Assembly: GCF_017377655.1 (NCBI RefSeq)
Contig: NZ_JAFREL010000048.1
Span: forward strand, 1 to 42,026
Direction of reading: 5' to 3'
DNA: 42,026 nt
Source of the DNA: Candidatus Enterococcus ferrettii
Lineage (GTDB): Bacteria > Bacillota > Bacilli > Lactobacillales > Enterococcaceae
Under the pieces are notes generated by a model. It saw only the letters and a program-made list of their open reading frames with translations. It searched no databases and was not told the DNA's origin. This document shows positions 40,669 through 42,026 of the stretch, piece by piece; positions within the stretch are counted from its first letter, which is position 1; every line of letters begins with the position of its first letter. Position numbers and translations under genes: made by a program.

Positions 40669-41283
40669 ATGTTTGAAAAAGACCTATCCACTGTTCAATT
40701 GGTAGTAAATAATCACACGTTAACTTATACAAATTCTTTTTATTACAACTGGTTCAAAACACTTCACGGTAACCTGCTGCAAACCACTAATTTTACAAAT
40801 CACTTTGTTCTCTTAGAAAAAAATGCTCCAGAGACTTACAAGAAGATTGAGGAGCAGCTCTTATCAACCAGCATTGTGGCATTTTTAAAACAGCTTGAAC
40901 CAACTGAAACTTTTCTATTATTGACAGTCGCTTGGAGCATGGGATTAGCTAATGAAAATCAAGCAAAAGCACTTAAAAATTATCTGATAAGTTACACAAT
41001 TCAGGCGGAGGATTTACGTGGCATTAATCAAATGAATGCTGACCTCAATCAGGTTTTGATTCAGCATATTCCCTATATACAAATAAAGGATTTAAAAATG
41101 ATTTACCGAATGTTGGAAATAAATTTTTTATCAGACACAGAACAGAATGAAAAGTTGTCAAAGTTAAATCAACCTGCTAAGAAACGAACGAAAGAGCTTT
41201 TATCTTTATTGGAAGATATCTCTCACATAGCAAATGGCAATAAAAAATTGATAACAGACCCTACTTTAATTAAACATCTGTAA
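40669..41283 (+). CDS. Hypothetical 204-aa protein
   Basis: Family not recognised. AAAGGAG sits ten bases before the ATG, so it is very probably translated. The sequence is almost wholly helical, for example YYNWFKTLHGNLLQTTNF, ETFLLLTVAWSMGLANENQ and IKDLKMIYRMLEINFL. There is no signal peptide or membrane helix and no catalytic motif; cysteine is absent. It is divergent from the EgtUV-like transporter and converges on the AhpD-like gene. It could be a regulator or adaptor, but nothing shows this. Confidence 0.7.
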   Translation: MFEKDLSTVQLVVNNHTLTYTNSFYYNWFKTLHGNLLQTTNFTNHFVLLEKNAPETYKKIEEQLLSTSIVAFLKQLEPTETFLLLTVAWSMGLANENQAKALKNYLISYTIQAEDLRGINQMNADLNQVLIQHIPYIQIKDLKMIYRMLEINFLSDTEQNEKLSKLNQPAKKRTKELLSLLEDISHIANGNKKLITDPTLIKHL

Positions 41284-41286
41284 AAA

Positions 41287-41326
41287 CTCCATTGACAAAG
41301 TCCCTTTGAGGATTTTACCAATGGAG
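41287..41326. terminator. Terminator between the hypothetical gene and the AhpD-like gene
   Basis: CTCCATTG and CAATGGAG pair across a 24-base loop. On the minus strand TTTTTAC follows, so it mainly serves the gene ending at 41334. Confidence 0.7.
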
Positions 41327-41333
41327 CGTTTAA

Positions 41334-41684
41334 TTATTGTTGTTCCTGGTTAAACAAATATTCCGCAATTGCTAATGCTTTAGCACCGTAGGCTGTTGAT
41401 GGGCCCCCGCCCATTAAAATTGCAACCTCAATCGTTTCGGAGAGTTCTTCCATAGTTGCTCCGGTTTGAATGGTATTACGTACATGAGCCATAATGCAGT
41501 CCTCACATCGAACAGACACTGCAATCCCTACCGCAACTAGTTCTTTTGTTTTCGCATCCAAATGTTTCGGCGTTAGTACTTCCTTGGCCACCCCCATAAA
41601 TTTATTCATAACTTCGGGGCTATTCTTCTTTAATATCTCGCTATTTTGCGCGGATTCTTCAAATTTAGCTTTAAAATCTGTCAT
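41334..41684 (-). CDS. Carboxymuconolactone decarboxylase/AhpD-family protein
   Basis: 116 aa, a normal length for the single-domain family. The redox motif RCEDCIMAHV (CxxC with a following His, about 58-67) is intact, preceded by LDAKTKELVAVGIAVS and followed by GATMEELSETIEVAILMGGGPST. Members act as alkylhydroperoxidases with a peroxidatic CxxC or as lactone decarboxylases; the CxxC-xx-H pattern favours the peroxide or disulfide type. AAAGGAGG precedes the ATG. A possible cre site overlaps its promoter. Confidence 0.9.
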   Translation of the reverse strand: MTDFKAKFEESAQNSEILKKNSPEVMNKFMGVAKEVLTPKHLDAKTKELVAVGIAVSVRCEDCIMAHVRNTIQTGATMEELSETIEVAILMGGGPSTAYGAKALAIAEYLFNQEQQ

Positions 41685-41731
41685 ATTAATATTCCTCCTT
41701 TATTTTAATAATAATTGTACCACAGCCTTTT

Positions 41732-41745
41732 AGGAAACGTTCTCA
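41732..41745. promoter_or_regulatory. Possible CcpA (cre) site upstream of the AhpD-like gene
   Basis: AGGAAACGTTCTCA matches 12 of 14 positions of TGWAANCGNTNWCA. It covers the -35 area, while TACAAT at 41719-41714 (minus) is the likely -10. Catabolite control is plausible but unproven. Confidence 0.4.
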
Positions 41746-41890
41746 TTTTTTATTCGAAAGATTCTAGAATTCAACTATTTTAAGAAAAAATTTTTAGTGT
41801 GCACAGCTTTTTTAACCAATAGGACTTTCACGAATTAGTTCTTTATCATAATGAAACGGTAATGTATTTTATGAATAAAGAAGATTTAAA

Positions 41891-42019
41891 ATGAATGGGG
41901 CAATTCCTTCTTATTCAGAAGGGATCCTTAATTTACTATTTGACATTCCTGAAAGCAGCTTTAATAAAGAGAAATATTCAAACACTCTTTCATTCGTTGT
42001 GACTGCAACAAAAAACTAA
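41891..42019 (+). other. Short open frame at the right edge, coding status unclear
   Basis: 42 codons from ATG to TAA (starts MNGAIPSYSEGILNLLFDIP), without a convincing ribosome site. It may be the remains of a gene or chance. Otherwise 41746-42026 is AT-rich with nothing I can name. Confidence 0.2.
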
Positions 42020-42025
42020 AAGGGA
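42008..42025 (-). repeat. Right copy of the terminal inverted repeat
   Basis: ACAAAAAACTAAAAGGGA, the exact reverse complement of bases 1-18, one base from the window end. Confidence 0.75.
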
Positions 42026-42026
42026 G

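Noticed and set aside
41810..42026. Start of an IS element (ISL3-like) at the right edge
   Set aside because: The short frame from 41891 stops after 42 codons and I could not match it to a transposase. The edge repeat alone is not enough.
1..42026. Prophage, CRISPR array, tRNA or rRNA genes
   Set aside because: No regularly spaced repeats, integrase, structural phage genes or recognisable RNA genes were seen on either strand.

Overview
This is 42 kb of low-GC Firmicute chromosome, most likely from an Enterococcus species or close relative (family Enterococcaceae). The main reason is a class B penicillin-binding protein (PBP) at 23903-25927 that reads as an orthologue or close paralogue of enterococcal PBP5. 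Strong AAGGAGG-type ribosome sites, TTG and GTG starts, a one-protein lipoteichoic acid synthase (LtaS) and a fused permease/solute-binding transporter also fit Lactobacillales. I see no rRNA, tRNA, CRISPR array, intact transposase or phage module. The content is mostly regulators, transporters, stress and repair genes.

Layout. 1-547: a partial membrane-anchored Mrr-type nuclease running off the left edge. 842-2794: a leftward unit with a pentapeptide-repeat protein, an ECF sigma factor and a frameshifted anti-sigma factor. 2825-4190: a DUF2087 regulator, a VOC-family protein and a gene remnant. 4342-5766: photolyase. 5802-8608: HelD-like helicase coupled to an AraC/GNAT regulator. 8691-9812: TetR, zinc-ribbon and TfoX-C operon. 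9906-13137: AraC/GyrI-like regulator and a short UvrA-like ATPase. 13266-15434: ltaS. 15489-16758: a MerR regulator divergent from a 118-aa unknown gene that has a 19-bp-spacer MerR promoter. 16762-17056: a decayed neutral zinc metallopeptidase. 17107-18993: asnB. 19136-19448: an unidentified remnant. 19548-23565: two coiled-coil/unknown proteins, a secreted DUF1002 protein and a DUF915 hydrolase.

23663-28161 is the most striking block: a leftward operon blaI - blaR1 - PBP5-like gene - small ORF, arranged functionally like staphylococcal mecI-mecR1-mecA. It has one consensus promoter whose -10 is covered by a perfect 24-bp dyad containing the TACA/TGTA core of BlaI/MecI operators. The sensor keeps its metalloprotease and acylation motifs, and BlaI keeps an N-F bond at the MecI cleavage position. 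The sequence therefore predicts a beta-lactam-inducible low-affinity PBP.

28226-33602: ABC-2 exporter genes next to an OmpR-type two-component system and an LUD-domain protein. 33738-34283: a guanylate-kinase-like enzyme. 34299-36590: a three-gene leftward cassette (PD-(D/E)XK-like nuclease, sce7725-family protein, GNAT protein) with a near-consensus Gram-positive LexA box in its promoter, suggesting DNA-damage control. 36639-40609: an EgtUV/OpuC-like transporter and a flavin disulfide reductase. 40669-41684: an unknown gene and an AhpD-like protein. The last 340 bp hold only a possible cre site and a short ORF. The two window ends carry the same 18-bp sequence in inverted orientation, which suggests that the window is a contig bounded by a repeat.
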